From Veillonella atypica KON (GTDB lineage Bacteria; Bacillota; Negativicutes; Veillonellales; Veillonellaceae): DNA of 64,000 nucleotides. The translations under genes were made by a program, and so were the position numbers. The first letter of the stretch is position 1. Each line of letters opens with the position of its first letter. The stretch spans positions 62,001-126,000 of the forward strand of contig NZ_PPDE01000001.1 in NCBI RefSeq assembly GCF_002959915.1, in the 5' to 3' direction. The notes beneath the pieces are model-generated. The model searched no databases and was not told the origin of the DNA. It saw only the letters and a program-made list of their open reading frames with translations. Below, in pieces: positions 56,801-64,000 of this stretch.

Positions 56801-57554
56801 CTAGTGCTTCCTTGATTGGTTCTGTGAAACGACTATCTTCGATAGTAATATCCGTTAACTCTGTCATAAATGTAGTATGGCGGCAATGGTCAGACCAATA
56901 TGTATCGAATAAGCGAATTTCTGTAATCGTTGGATTGCGTTTTTCTACATTCTTGTATTGCTTTTGAATTAATTTGATATCTGCCAATGTCATAGCGAGT
57001 CCATATTCGCTAATCATATCTTGTAGTGCATCCTCTGACATTTCTGTAAAATCGTCGATGATAGCTACATCTTCTGGCTCTTCTAGTTTAAGTGCCAAGG
57101 TATCAGGTAACTCGAGACTTGCTTCTCTAGAATCAACAGGATTGATGTAATATTGTTTGATTGATTCTTTTTCTTCGTCTGTAAAAGTACCTTCTATGAC
57201 AAATACTCTTGCACAACGAACGGTATGACCTGTTGTAAGTGTGAGCATAGAAATACATTGCTCTGCACTGTCTGCACGTTGATCGTATTGTCCTGGTACA
57301 TATTCGATAGCAAAGACAAATGCATTTGCTGGAATATCTAATGTTTCTGCTACTAAATCAACAGGTGGTTCAGAAAAAATCAAATGTTTAGCCTTTTGTA
57401 ATGCGTCATCGCTAAGATTTTCTACATTATAACGTTCATAGATTTGCACGGCTGTAGCTGGTACATGTAATTCTTGCTGTAATGTAGCTAATACATGTGC
57501 TGCTTCATTAGCGAAAGCATCACGTTTTCTTACAAATAGTCGTTGAATAGCCAT
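53811..57554 (-). CDS. purL: Phosphoribosylformylglycinamidine synthase, PurL-PurQ fusion
   Basis: A 1247-residue single-chain FGAM synthase (purine step 4) with an added glutaminase domain. The PurL catalytic part includes NHPTEIEPFGGAATCLGG and GGKTGRDG. The last 250 residues are the PurQ-like glutaminase: PVFPGTNCEFD, the nucleophile Cys in GICNGFQAL and the His/Glu pair near HGEGRF. This is the single-chain form known from proteobacteria, rather than the PurS-PurL-PurQ form common in Firmicutes. It lies apart from purE-C-F-M and divergent from a LysR gene. GGAGGC precedes ATG. Confidence 0.97.
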   Translation of the reverse strand: MAIQRLFVRKRDAFANEAAHVLATLQQELHVPATAVQIYERYNVENLSDDALQKAKHLIFSEPPVDLVAETLDIPANAFVFAIEYVPGQYDQRADSAEQCISMLTLTTGHTVRCARVFVIEGTFTDEEKESIKQYYINPVDSREASLELPDTLALKLEEPEDVAIIDDFTEMSEDALQDMISEYGLAMTLADIKLIQKQYKNVEKRNPTITEIRLFDTYWSDHCRHTTFMTELTDITIEDSRFTEPIKEALEEYTEGRNLLYTTKVKARSLMDMATLAVKELRHAGGLTNLDESEEINACTIIVPVDVDGKEEEWLLLFKNETHNHPTEIEPFGGAATCLGGCIRDPLSGRSYVYQAMRITGSGDPRTPLADTLEGKLPQKKITVEAARGYSSYGNQIGLATGEVKEYYHPGYVAKRMEIGAVIGAAPRNQVRREVPTPGDIIVLLGGKTGRDGCGGATGSSKEHTLESLATCGAEVQKGNALTERKIQRLFRRPEVTTLIKRCNDFGAGGVSVAIGELTDGVTINLDLVPKKYDGLDGTELAISESQERMACVIAPADVDAFMKYCDEENLECTIVADVTDTNRLIMTWRGETIVDISRDFLNTNGASQQQEAVVTAPTEKSYFRRGSASADNFKDQWLEAISTLNTASQQGLVERFDSTVGANTVLMPFGGKYQKTPTQGMVAKLPVLHGETTTASIMTHGFVPELSAWSPYHGAQYAVLLSVAKLVALGGRRQDAYLTLQEYFERLHSKKSWGKPVAALLGAYKAQKELEIGAIGGKDSMSGTFMDLTVPPTLVSFAAVTAPVKNIVSQDLKGPDHRLVYFDVPRTYNDTPDWDHFKENCDILQEEIEKGRVYSAYVVDQGGIPEAVSKMALGNKIGVKFDKYAERAIFQPAIGSFIVEVDITAVNHLLELSDVRVIAVTQDKPVIEWNGQSVTLDEIEKAYEKPLSDIFPLEAKSGTGEAVAYIHDQHAKPRSTSLGAKPKVLIPVFPGTNCEFDSARAFERAGAIADIVLIRNQTPEQLKESIDVIKAKLAESQILMFPGGFSGGDEPDGSGKFMATLFRNPYLAEGLENLLYKQDGLVLGICNGFQALIKLGLLPGGHIETLTADHPTLTYNTIGRHVSRMANTKVISTKSPWMCEAKAGEIYTVPISHGEGRFIASPQQVLEFNKTGQIATQYVDFDGIASMDGRFNPNQSVAAIEGIYSPDGRVFGKMAHSERCGADISKNIPGNLEMPIFTSGVKYFK

Positions 57555-57801
57555 ATAGCCTCCTGTAATATGCAGAATAAATGAGTTCTGGTGTTGACAA
57601 GATAAGTATAGTCGGTCTAGACTTATAAGTAAAGATAATCTTACTTATATAAAGATTAACACCACTTATAAATATGAAGTTTTCATGAAGGTCATAAGAC
57701 CAAAATTTCATAAACCGTAACAATAGCATCTTGTTTTGAGTAAAAAGTAGAATATTAATAATGTATTACTATACTATTAGTATATAACAGAGGAGGATAA
57801 A
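57555..57801. promoter_or_regulatory. purL-LysR divergent control region with clustered dyads
   Basis: Perfect or near-perfect palindromes are packed together: ACTTATAAGT (57621-57630), AAGAT-A-ATCTT (57632-57642), TTCATGAA (57682-57689) and GGTC-ATAA-GACC (57690-57701). ACTTATA recurs at 57643 and 57664. LysR-type regulators usually bind such divergent regions, so this one may be the LysR target. Confidence 0.55.
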
Positions 57802-58707
57802 ATGGCAGTATCAGCAGATCTATATAGATCATTTTTAGGAGTTGGGTTGTATTTGTCATTTTCTCGCGCTGCAAAAGAGCTAGGTGTTTCGCAGTCCGCA
57901 ATTAGTCAAAGTATCAAACAATTAGAAGGCGAATTAAAAATGCCTTTATTTGTGCGCACTACTAAATCGGTAGCATTTACGCCAGAAGGCAAGGAATTAT
58001 TCGATACAGTAGCCAAAGCATTTTCCATTCTAGATAATGGGATTACGCAATTACAAGAACGGGTGAATCAAGCTTACGAAAGCTTGAATATTGCCGCTAC
58101 AGATACACTATGTCGTCATTTCTTGTTGCCCTACTTTCATAAATGGCAATTGCAAGAAAATCAAATTGGCTTGCATATCATAAACAGACCATCCCCCGAT
58201 TGTGTGGAAATGGTTATTAATAAAGAAGTGCAGTTAGCTGTAGTTAATGACTACGAAGGTTTGCGTAGCAATACACAATTAGAAGTTACTACCTTGGCGA
58301 GCATCCAAGATATCTTTGTGGGCGGTCATGAATATAAAGGGGCAGGCTTCTTTGACCAAGGCCGCTTGCTCAGTGAGCCTATGTTGTTACTACAAAAGGG
58401 AACAGCTAGTCGTACTTTCTTTGATGAAGTAACGCATGGTGCTTGTAGTAAACCGCGTTTTGAATTGAGTAGTGTAGACGTTCTCCTCGATCTTGTGGAA
58501 ATTAACATGGGTATCGCTATGTTGCCAAGTAATGTGGTGCAAGAAAAAATGCAAGAAGGTACTGTCGTAAAAATTGATACAGATATTCCTGTGCCAACGC
58601 GAGATATCGTACTTGTTCGGTCACGTCTCGTTCCACAATCCGAAGGCGCTGCTAGATTTACAAATTTATTGACTAATCGTGAAGATAAACGAGACAAAGT
58701 TTTATAA
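57802..58707 (+). CDS. LysR-family transcriptional regulator
   Basis: A 301-residue LTTR. The N-terminal winged HTH (about 3-60) has SRAAKELGVSQSAISQSIKQLE and the conserved LFVRT; the C-terminal periplasmic-binding-like effector domain covers about 90-295. It is divergent from purL over a palindrome-rich 247 nt and upstream of xpt, so a purine-linked signal is possible; this is inference. AGGAGGA precedes ATG. Confidence 0.93.
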   Translation: MAVSADLYRSFLGVGLYLSFSRAAKELGVSQSAISQSIKQLEGELKMPLFVRTTKSVAFTPEGKELFDTVAKAFSILDNGITQLQERVNQAYESLNIAATDTLCRHFLLPYFHKWQLQENQIGLHIINRPSPDCVEMVINKEVQLAVVNDYEGLRSNTQLEVTTLASIQDIFVGGHEYKGAGFFDQGRLLSEPMLLLQKGTASRTFFDEVTHGACSKPRFELSSVDVLLDLVEINMGIAMLPSNVVQEKMQEGTVVKIDTDIPVPTRDIVLVRSRLVPQSEGAARFTNLLTNREDKRDKVL

Positions 58708-58718
58708 ATATGAATTAC

Positions 58719-58759
58719 AAACACACTTTATTCTTTTTTTCAATAAAGTGTGTTTTTTT
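58719..58759 (+). terminator. Intrinsic terminator after the LysR gene
   Basis: AAACACACTTTA pairs with TAAAGTGTGTTT, then TTTT. Confidence 0.9.
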
Positions 58760-58760
58760 G

Positions 58761-58790
58761 TTGACCCTAAGCGTTGATTTACGTTAAAAT
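58761..58790 (+). promoter_or_regulatory. xpt promoter
   Basis: TTGACC (58761-58766), 18-nt spacer, TAAAAT (58785-58790). The leader is too short (about 25 nt) for a purine riboswitch. Confidence 0.55.
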
Positions 58791-58820
58791 TTAAAGATAG
58801 TTATGCGGAGGTAAAACGAA

Positions 58821-59396
58821 ATGGAATTATTAAAACAACGCATTCGTGAAGAAGGTATTGTCTTAAACAATCGTGTATTAAAAGTTGATGGTTTTTTGAA
58901 TCATCAAATCGATCCACAATTATTTAAATCTATTGGTAAAGAAATTGCTGACCGCTATCGTGATGCTGGTGTTCAACGTATTGTTACCATTGAAGCATCT
59001 GGTATTGCCTTGGCATTGATGGCTGCTCTTGAACTAGATGTGCCATTAGTATTTGCTCGTAAGAAAAAATCTATTCTTATGGTCGATGATGTGTATCATT
59101 CTGTTGTATATTCTTATACAAAAGAAGAAAATTATGACATTACAATTTCTAAAAAATTCTTGCCAGCAGGCGAAAAAGTTTTAATTATTGATGACTTCTT
59201 GGCCTCTGGTGAAGCAGCTATGGGGCTTGCTAAACTTGTAAAAGATGCAGGCGATGAAGTGGTTGGTATGGCAATTGCTATTGAAAAGTCTTTCCAACCA
59301 GGTCGTGAACGCTTAGAAAATGCTGGTTTCCGTGTTGAATCCTTAGTGCGCATCAAAGAATTTAAAGATAATAAATGTGTTTTTATAGAGGACTAG
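58821..59396 (+). CDS. xpt: Xanthine phosphoribosyltransferase
   Basis: A 191-residue purine salvage enzyme converting xanthine and PRPP to XMP. The PRPP motif VLIIDDFLASGEA lies near 120-132, and the early LKVDGFLNHQIDP and FARKKKS segments are typical of Xpt. GGAGG precedes ATG by about 9 nt. Followed by two small paralogous genes that may be cotranscribed. Confidence 0.94.
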   Translation: MELLKQRIREEGIVLNNRVLKVDGFLNHQIDPQLFKSIGKEIADRYRDAGVQRIVTIEASGIALALMAALELDVPLVFARKKKSILMVDDVYHSVVYSYTKEENYDITISKKFLPAGEKVLIIDDFLASGEAAMGLAKLVKDAGDEVVGMAIAIEKSFQPGRERLENAGFRVESLVRIKEFKDNKCVFIED

Positions 59397-59429
59397 TCCT
59401 ATAGTTTTTTGCGGAGAGAGGTAGAAATA

Positions 59430-59882
59430 ATGAACGTAAAAGCTGAGAAATTTGATGTACTAGTAGCGGACATTGAAAAATCTGGCAATAAATGGTTTAC
59501 AAAGGATGTTATTGAAGGCGATGAATACAATACGGTTGTATACCATGGTCGTTTAGAAATTCATGGTAATTCTTTACCTGTTTTTATCGTGTTGGATGAT
59601 TCTGTATTCTCCTATATTCGTGTTGCAGTTACAACAACGAGTATTACCGATGCAGCCATTAAAAAAGTATTGCCTAAATTGAATGAGCTTAACCAACAAT
59701 TTAAAGTGACAAAATACTATGTAAATGATGAGGACAGCAATATTTACACTGATATTTCTGTGCCATCTACAGCTGAAACATTTGAACCAGCAGTATTGGT
59801 TAATCTTATGTTAGAGGTTATTAAACCGCACTTAGATGAAGTTCATCCAGAAATTTTGAAAATTGTAGGACAAGCAAAATAA
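59430..59882 (+). CDS. YbjN-like small protein, paralogue 1
   Basis: A 150-residue soluble protein with alternating beta strands, similar in layout to YbjN sensory-domain proteins (tentative). It shares the pattern VVY...LPVFIVLDDSVFS and KYYVNDEDSNIY with the protein encoded next, so the two are paralogues. The start chosen is ATG at 59430 (GGAGAGAGG upstream); an in-frame ATG at 59409 is further out. Function unknown; position after xpt suggests cotranscription. Confidence 0.65.
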   Translation: MNVKAEKFDVLVADIEKSGNKWFTKDVIEGDEYNTVVYHGRLEIHGNSLPVFIVLDDSVFSYIRVAVTTTSITDAAIKKVLPKLNELNQQFKVTKYYVNDEDSNIYTDISVPSTAETFEPAVLVNLMLEVIKPHLDEVHPEILKIVGQAK

Positions 59883-59891
59883 GAGGTTAGT

Positions 59892-60332
59892 ATGAATCCT
59901 AAAGCATTAGCCTTTGATAAATTTATGAAGGCAGAAGAAGTAACGGCTTTTGAGCGCAAAGATTTTGATGATGAAGACGGTACAGTCGTATATCGATCCT
60001 ATATTAAATCACCGCTTTGGGATATGCCGATGTTCGTGATCTTAGATAATAGTATTTACAGTGTTATCCGTTTAGTGCTTGGCCCTGAAAAGGTAACAGC
60101 ACAGAATATGGCGGCCATTAATGCATTGATCAATCGTGAGAATGCAATGTATAAAAACTATAAATTCTATATTGATGAACAAGATTCTACATTGTATTTA
60201 GATTGCGTATACATGTGTGCTAATGATGAGTTTATACCAGAGTTGATGTATGCTTTAATGACGTCGATTGTGGATTATATTCCTGAGGCTGTTGGCGATT
60301 TGAAAGCTGCTTTTGAAAGCAATGTACAATAA
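59892..60332 (+). CDS. YbjN-like small protein, paralogue 2
   Basis: A 146-residue paralogue of the preceding protein. Matching segments are MPMFVILDNSIYSVIRL and KFYIDEQDSTLYLD, in the same order and spacing. It begins 9 nt after the previous stop, with AAGAGGTTAGT as a ribosome site. Function unknown. The pair may form a heterodimer (inference). A terminator follows. Confidence 0.65.
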   Translation: MNPKALAFDKFMKAEEVTAFERKDFDDEDGTVVYRSYIKSPLWDMPMFVILDNSIYSVIRLVLGPEKVTAQNMAAINALINRENAMYKNYKFYIDEQDSTLYLDCVYMCANDEFIPELMYALMTSIVDYIPEAVGDLKAAFESNVQ

Positions 60333-60388
60333 AATATGATATTCCTTATAAGATAGTATATCGTGTGAATAGGGAATAGAATACAAGG

Positions 60389-60421
60389 GACTTCCATACC
60401 TATGTGTGGAAGTCTTTTTTT
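60389..60421 (+). terminator. Terminator after the paralogous gene pair
   Basis: GACTTCCATAC pairs with GTGTGGAAGTC (one G-U), then TTTTTTT. Confidence 0.9.
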
Positions 60422-60549
60422 ATCAATGTACATTCGTATATAATAATTATTATTCGTATCATACTGTGTGATTTTTGATATAAGTACTATATAGTTCGGA
60501 ATATAACGAACAATTATAAAAACTAATATAATTATTATTCGAAAAATGA

Positions 60550-60578
60550 TTGACCGATACAAATTGGTCTGATACAAT
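60550..60578 (+). promoter_or_regulatory. purE operon promoter with dyad in the spacer
   Basis: TTGACC (60550-60555), 17-nt spacer, TACAAT (60573-60578). The spacer carries GACCGAT-ACAA-ATTGGTC (60552-60569), a 7-bp inverted repeat with one mismatch, ideally placed for a repressor. Confidence 0.75.
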
Positions 60579-60604
60579 TTAGATACAGATAAGGAGGCGT
60601 TATC

Positions 60605-60673
60605 ATGAAGAGACATATGAACCTAACATCCGTTACTATTATGACTATTTCTGCTAACGCTATCAGTGTGTAA
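60605..60673 (+). CDS. Leader peptide of the purE operon (putative)
   Basis: A 22-codon frame, starting MKRHMNL and ending AISV, rich in Thr (8, 11, 14), Ile (12, 15, 20), Ser (9, 16, 21) and Met. AAGGAGG lies 7 nt before the ATG and is framed by GATAA/TTATC (60588-60604), which would put it in a hairpin loop. The stop codon overlaps the left arm of an intrinsic terminator, and purE starts 43 nt later. The layout matches amino acid operon leader peptides. None of the amino acids consumed by purine synthesis (Gly, Asp, Gln) is encoded. Confidence 0.6.
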   Translation: MKRHMNLTSVTIMTISANAISV

Positions 60674-60700
60674 ACTCGGCCTTTTTAGGTCGAGTTTTTT
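60672..60700 (+). terminator. Probable attenuator between leader peptide and purE
   Basis: AAACTCGGCC pairs with GGTCGAGTTT (one G-U) around a TTTTTA loop, then TTTTA. It lies between promoter and purE, so it must be regulated or leaky. Confidence 0.85.
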
Positions 60701-60715
60701 TATTAAGGAGGAACA

Positions 60716-61207
60716 ATGAAGGTTGGCATTATCATGGGCAGTAAATCTGACCTAGACACGATGAAAAAAGCATCTGCTATATTAGATGAATTCAATATTC
60801 CTTATGAAATGGTGATCGCTTCTGCGCATCGTACACCAGAGGCTGTTAAGTCTTTTGTGGAACGCCTTGAAGCAGAAGAGGCTATCGCTTTTATCGCAGG
60901 TGCAGGCGCTGCAGCCCATCTACCTGGCGTGGTGGCAAGTTTTACAACCGTACCTGTTATCGGTATCCCTCTTAATGCAACCGCATTAAAGGGCATTGAT
61001 TCCCTCTTGGCAATCGTACAAATGCCGTCTGGTATGCCAGTAGCAACAATGGCCGTAGATGGTGCAAAAAATGCTGCATTATTTGCAGTACAAATCGGTG
61101 CTACTTTCAACAAGGAACTAAAAGAAAAATATGTTGCCTATCGCAAAGATATGGCTGACAAGGTTTTAGCAGATAATGCTGCATTACAAGCAGAATTAAA
61201 TAAATAA
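60716..61207 (+). CDS. purE: N5-carboxyaminoimidazole ribonucleotide mutase PurE
   Basis: A 163-residue class I PurE, isomerising N5-CAIR to CAIR (purine step 6). IMGSKSDLDTM and SAHRTPE, with the catalytic His, are at the N-terminus, and GAGAAAHLPG forms the phosphate site. No purK gene, the usual partner, lies in this window. AAGGAGGAAC precedes ATG. First full-size gene of the purE-C-F-M operon. Confidence 0.96.
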   Translation: MKVGIIMGSKSDLDTMKKASAILDEFNIPYEMVIASAHRTPEAVKSFVERLEAEEAIAFIAGAGAAAHLPGVVASFTTVPVIGIPLNATALKGIDSLLAIVQMPSGMPVATMAVDGAKNAALFAVQIGATFNKELKEKYVAYRKDMADKVLADNAALQAELNK

Positions 61208-61231
61208 TTATTACATAGGAGGATTACTATC

Positions 61232-61960
61232 ATGGCTAATATCGATTTGGAAAAATTAACACTTTTATACGAAGGCAAAGCAAAACAAGTGTATCAAACA
61301 GATGACAAGGAAACATATATTGTTCACTACAAAGATGATGCCACTGCATTTAATGGTGAAAAACATGATACTATCCTTGGTAAAGGCGTATTGAATAATA
61401 AAATTTCCTCATTCTTCTTTGAATTATTGAAAAAAGAAGGTGTTCCAACACATTTCGTTCGTCGTGAAGATGACCGTAACCAAACAGTATTGACGTTGAA
61501 CATTGTTCCTCTAGAAGTTATCGTTCGTAATATTGCTGCTGGTTCTATGGCTAAACGTTTTGGCATTGAAGAAGGTACGCCTCTTAAACATCCAATTCTT
61601 GAATTCTGCTACAAAAATGATGAACTTGGCGACCCATTTGCCAACGAATCTCAAATCACAGCTCTTGGTTGGGCTACGCAAGAACAATTGGATAGAATTT
61701 CCGAAATTACTATGAAGGTTAACGATATCCTTAAAAACTTCTTGGCTACTAAGAATGTAACATTAGTTGATTTTAAACTTGAATTTGGTACACATAATGG
61801 AGAAGTGTTGCTTGGTGACGAAATTTCTCCTGATACATGCCGTTTCTGGGATGCAACAACAGGTGAAAAACTCGACAAAGACCGTTTCCGTCGCGACCTT
61901 GGCAATATCGAAGAAGCTTATAAAGAAATGTTATTCCGCTTAACGGGCGAACGTGCATAA
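61232..61960 (+). CDS. purC: SAICAR synthase PurC
   Basis: A 242-residue enzyme joining CAIR and aspartate to give SAICAR (step 7). [14 protein letters not shown] and the [13 protein letters not shown] segment form the ATP site; [14 protein letters not shown] is conserved. AGGAGGATTACT precedes ATG, 24 nt after purE. Confidence 0.97.
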   Translation: MANIDLEKLTLLYEGKAKQVYQTDDKETYIVHYKDDATAFNGEKHDTILGKGVLNNKISSFFFELLKKEGVPTHFVRREDDRNQTVLTLNIVPLEVIVRNIAAGSMAKRFGIEEGTPLKHPILEFCYKNDELGDPFANESQITALGWATQEQLDRISEITMKVNDILKNFLATKNVTLVDFKLEFGTHNGEVLLGDEISPDTCRFWDATTGEKLDKDRFRRDLGNIEEAYKEMLFRLTGERA

Positions 61961-61974
61961 CCTGGGGGTTATTG

Positions 61975-63393
61975 ATGAACTACGATCCAATTTTTGACAA
62001 ATGGCATGAAGAATGTGGCGTCTTTGGTGTGTTTGACCGCACTGTTGACGTTGCACGATATGTATACTGGGGATTGTTTGCCCTTCAACACCGCGGTCAA
62101 GAAAGTGCAGGTATCGCTATTACCGATGGTAATGAAGTGGCTCTAAAAAAAGGTATGGGTTTATTGACTGAGGCTATCAAGGAATTACCAACATTAAAAA
62201 GCCATATGGGGACTGGTCATGTTCGGTATTCTACAACTGGCTCTAATAACCCACGTAATATTCAACCTCTTGTAATCCATTATCAAGGTGGCCAAATTGC
62301 AGTAGCCCATAATGGCAATTTGACGAATGCTCTAGGCATCCGTCGTCAACTTGAAGCAGATGGTTCCATTTTTCAAACAACTATGGATTCAGAGGTTATC
62401 GTAAACTTAATCGCTCGTTCTAAGGCTGAAACGCAAGAGGAACGCATTGCTGATGCGGCTCGACAAATCGAAGGGGCCTTCTCCTTGGTTATTACAACTA
62501 ATGACTCTCTCGTTGGGGTTCGCGATCCTCAAGGCTTTAGACCTCTTTGCTTGGGCAAGACTGAACATGGCTATGTGTTATCTAGTGAAAGCTGTGCTTT
62601 TGATGCTATAAAGGCTGAATTTATTCGGGATATTGACCCAGGTGAGATGGTTATTATCGATGATCGTGGTGTGCGCAGCACAATCTATGCAGAACCTCAA
62701 AAAATTGATAAAAAACTTTGTGTCTTTGAATATATTTATTTTGCGCGCTCCGATAGTAAAATTGATGGCCAATCTGTATATGAAACACGACTCAATATGG
62801 GACGTGAACTATATAATGAAACTAAATATGATGCAGATATCGTCATGTCTATTCCAGACTCTGGCACGACAGCTGCTCTTGGATATGCTCGTGCGTCGGG
62901 CATCCCTTTTGCAGAAGGTTTGATTAAAAATCGATACAGTGGACGTACATTTATCAAACCTAATCAAGAAGAACGGGAACTAGCTGTGCGCATGAAGCTA
63001 AATGCTATGCCAGAGGTTGTAGGCGGTAAACGTATTGTATTAATCGATGACTCTATCGTGCGTGGTACCACAAGCGGCCTTATCGTTAAGATGTTAAAAG
63101 AGGCAGGTGCTAAGGAAATCTATATGTGTGTTAGCTCGCCGGCTATCGAATATTCTTGTCACTATGGTATTGATACGTCGGTTCGTAAAGAATTGATTGC
63201 GGCCACACACACAATCGAAGAAATTAAAGATTATATTAAGGCAGATAAATTGCATTATCTATCAAAAGAAGGCTTGTGCCGAGCTATTAGCGGCGTGCCA
63301 GAAGCGGATTTATGTTTCGCTTGTTTCAATGGCGATTACAGGGTAGATGTGCCTACAGAACAAGAGGAAGGGGTCAAATATGTGCTCGAATAA
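61975..63393 (+). CDS. purF: Amidophosphoribosyltransferase PurF
   Basis: A 472-residue enzyme for the first committed purine step. A 13-residue propeptide precedes the nucleophile Cys14 (EECGVFG), matching the processed, iron-sulfur type of B. subtilis. Cysteines in CVFEYIYFA, the [14 protein letters not shown] region and CFACFNGDY are the expected [4Fe-4S] ligands. The PRPP loop is [14 protein letters not shown] at 61975 is used; an in-frame TTG directly before it is less likely. Overlaps purM by 14 nt. Confidence 0.96.
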   Translation: MNYDPIFDKWHEECGVFGVFDRTVDVARYVYWGLFALQHRGQESAGIAITDGNEVALKKGMGLLTEAIKELPTLKSHMGTGHVRYSTTGSNNPRNIQPLVIHYQGGQIAVAHNGNLTNALGIRRQLEADGSIFQTTMDSEVIVNLIARSKAETQEERIADAARQIEGAFSLVITTNDSLVGVRDPQGFRPLCLGKTEHGYVLSSESCAFDAIKAEFIRDIDPGEMVIIDDRGVRSTIYAEPQKIDKKLCVFEYIYFARSDSKIDGQSVYETRLNMGRELYNETKYDADIVMSIPDSGTTAALGYARASGIPFAEGLIKNRYSGRTFIKPNQEERELAVRMKLNAMPEVVGGKRIVLIDDSIVRGTTSGLIVKMLKEAGAKEIYMCVSSPAIEYSCHYGIDTSVRKELIAATHTIEEIKDYIKADKLHYLSKEGLCRAISGVPEADLCFACFNGDYRVDVPTEQEEGVKYVLE

Positions 63394-64000
63394 AACAGGA
63401 TTAACCTATCGTGATGCAGGTGTAGATATCGATGCCGGTAATAAAGCCGTAGAGTTGATGAAAGAATCCGTAAAAAGAACATACACAGCAGGTGTTGTAG
63501 GTGATTTAGGTGGCTTTGGTGGCCTATACTCCTTGGCAGGTCATTCCATGGAGGAACCAATGCTCGTATCTGGCACAGACGGTGTTGGCACAAAATTGCG
63601 CCTCGCTATCATGATGGATAAACATGATACGATTGGACAAGACTGTGTGGCCATGAGTGTAAATGATATTCTTGTGCAAGGAGCAACGCCTCTGTTCTTC
63701 TTAGACTATGTAGCGGTTGGTAAACTTGATCCAGTACAAGTCGCTGATATCGTACGTGGCGTCGCTAATGCTTGTGAAGAATCAGGTTGTGCTCTCCTTG
63801 GTGGGGAAACAGCTGAGATGGCTGGTTTCTATGGTGAAGGTGACTATGATGTGGCAGGTTTTGCCGTAGGTATTGTAGATCGTCCTAAACTGATTACAGG
63901 TGAACATATTAAATCTGGTGATGTCATTCTTGGTTTGCCATCCTCCGGTGTTCATTCCAATGGGTTCTCCTTAGTTCGTAAAATCGTTTTCGACCATAAG
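63380..64000 (+). CDS. purM: Phosphoribosylformylglycinamidine cyclo-ligase PurM (partial)
   Basis: The window ends inside this gene after 207 codons. It makes aminoimidazole ribonucleotide (step 5). [11 protein letters not shown], the ATP/Mg motif, and [13 protein letters not shown] are conserved. The ATG at 63380 overlaps the end of purF by 14 nt, with GAGGAAGG upstream, so translation is coupled. The C-terminal part lies outside the window. Confidence 0.95.
   Translation, partial: MCSNKTGLTYRDAGVDIDAGNKAVELMKESVKRTYTAGVVGDLGGFGGLYSLAGHSMEEPMLVSGTDGVGTKLRLAIMMDKHDTIGQDCVAMSVNDILVQGATPLFFLDYVAVGKLDPVQVADIVRGVANACEESGCALLGGETAEMAGFYGEGDYDVAGFAVGIVDRPKLITGEHIKSGDVILGLPSSGVHSNGFSLVRKIVFDHK

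Noticed and set aside
58761-58820. Purine riboswitch before xpt
   Set aside because: The leader is too short and lacks the conserved three-way junction. The purE leader was also checked and has none.

Overview
The window looks like chromosome of a Veillonella-type bacterium: a diderm, anaerobic member of the Firmicutes (Negativicutes). This is inferred from gene content. AT-rich DNA with strong AGGAGG ribosome binding sites and Firmicutes-style operons (glmS ribozyme, TPP riboswitches, floA/nfeD) sits beside outer-membrane traits (an autotransporter with a C-terminal beta-barrel, a barrel-less beta-helix protein) and anaerobe oxidative defence (rubrerythrin, flavo-diiron protein). No phage, insertion sequence or CRISPR array was seen. 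Most of the window is core metabolism, with a few remodelled spots.

Layout. 1-7.2 kb: amino-sugar and cell-wall supply (end of a YbbR protein, an FAD oxidoreductase, glmM, a secreted beta-helix protein, then glmS behind a glmS ribozyme). 7.2-13.6 kb: trpS, a membrane protein, a polar amino acid ABC transporter, a secreted protein, a universal stress protein and an ArsR regulator with a CzrA-like metal site. 13.6-21.5 kb: an AEC transporter, modABC, then a thiamine salvage locus in which a CytX-type importer and thiW-thiD-thiM/thiE diverge from two separate TPP riboswitches. 21.6-25.1 kb: rubrerythrin, and a selenium cluster (DUF951, selD, yedF, DUF3343). 25.1-31.2 kb: Fic protein, nitroreductase, stress proteins, ychF, cfa and ddh. 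31.4-36.2 kb: autotransporter, dapL and rpsF-ssb-rpsR. 36.2-50.7 kb: trmB-rodA, uracil permease, nfeD-floA, a protein of five tandem helix-turn-helix units, TauE/SafE, a uracil-DNA glycosylase relative, MFS transporter, pepT and an OPT transporter. 50.8-53.6 kb: remnant of a solute-binding protein, mmuM, tRNA-Ser(GGA) and a flavo-diiron protein. 53.8-64 kb: purines (fused purL, LysR regulator, xpt, two paralogous small proteins, purE-purC-purF-purM).

How the genes fit together. ddh and dapL are two alternative routes to meso-diaminopimelate, and glmM/glmS/rodA feed the same wall. The thiamine genes salvage hydroxymethylpyrimidine and thiazole and join them; no de novo thiamine gene is present here. 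The purine genes cover most of IMP synthesis, with purL apart and divergent from a LysR gene. The strongest candidate for something undescribed is just upstream of purE: a sigma70-type promoter with a dyad in its spacer, a 22-codon Thr/Ile/Ser-rich open frame with a strong ribosome binding site, and an intrinsic terminator overlapping its stop codon. This is a classic attenuator layout, but in front of a purine operon.
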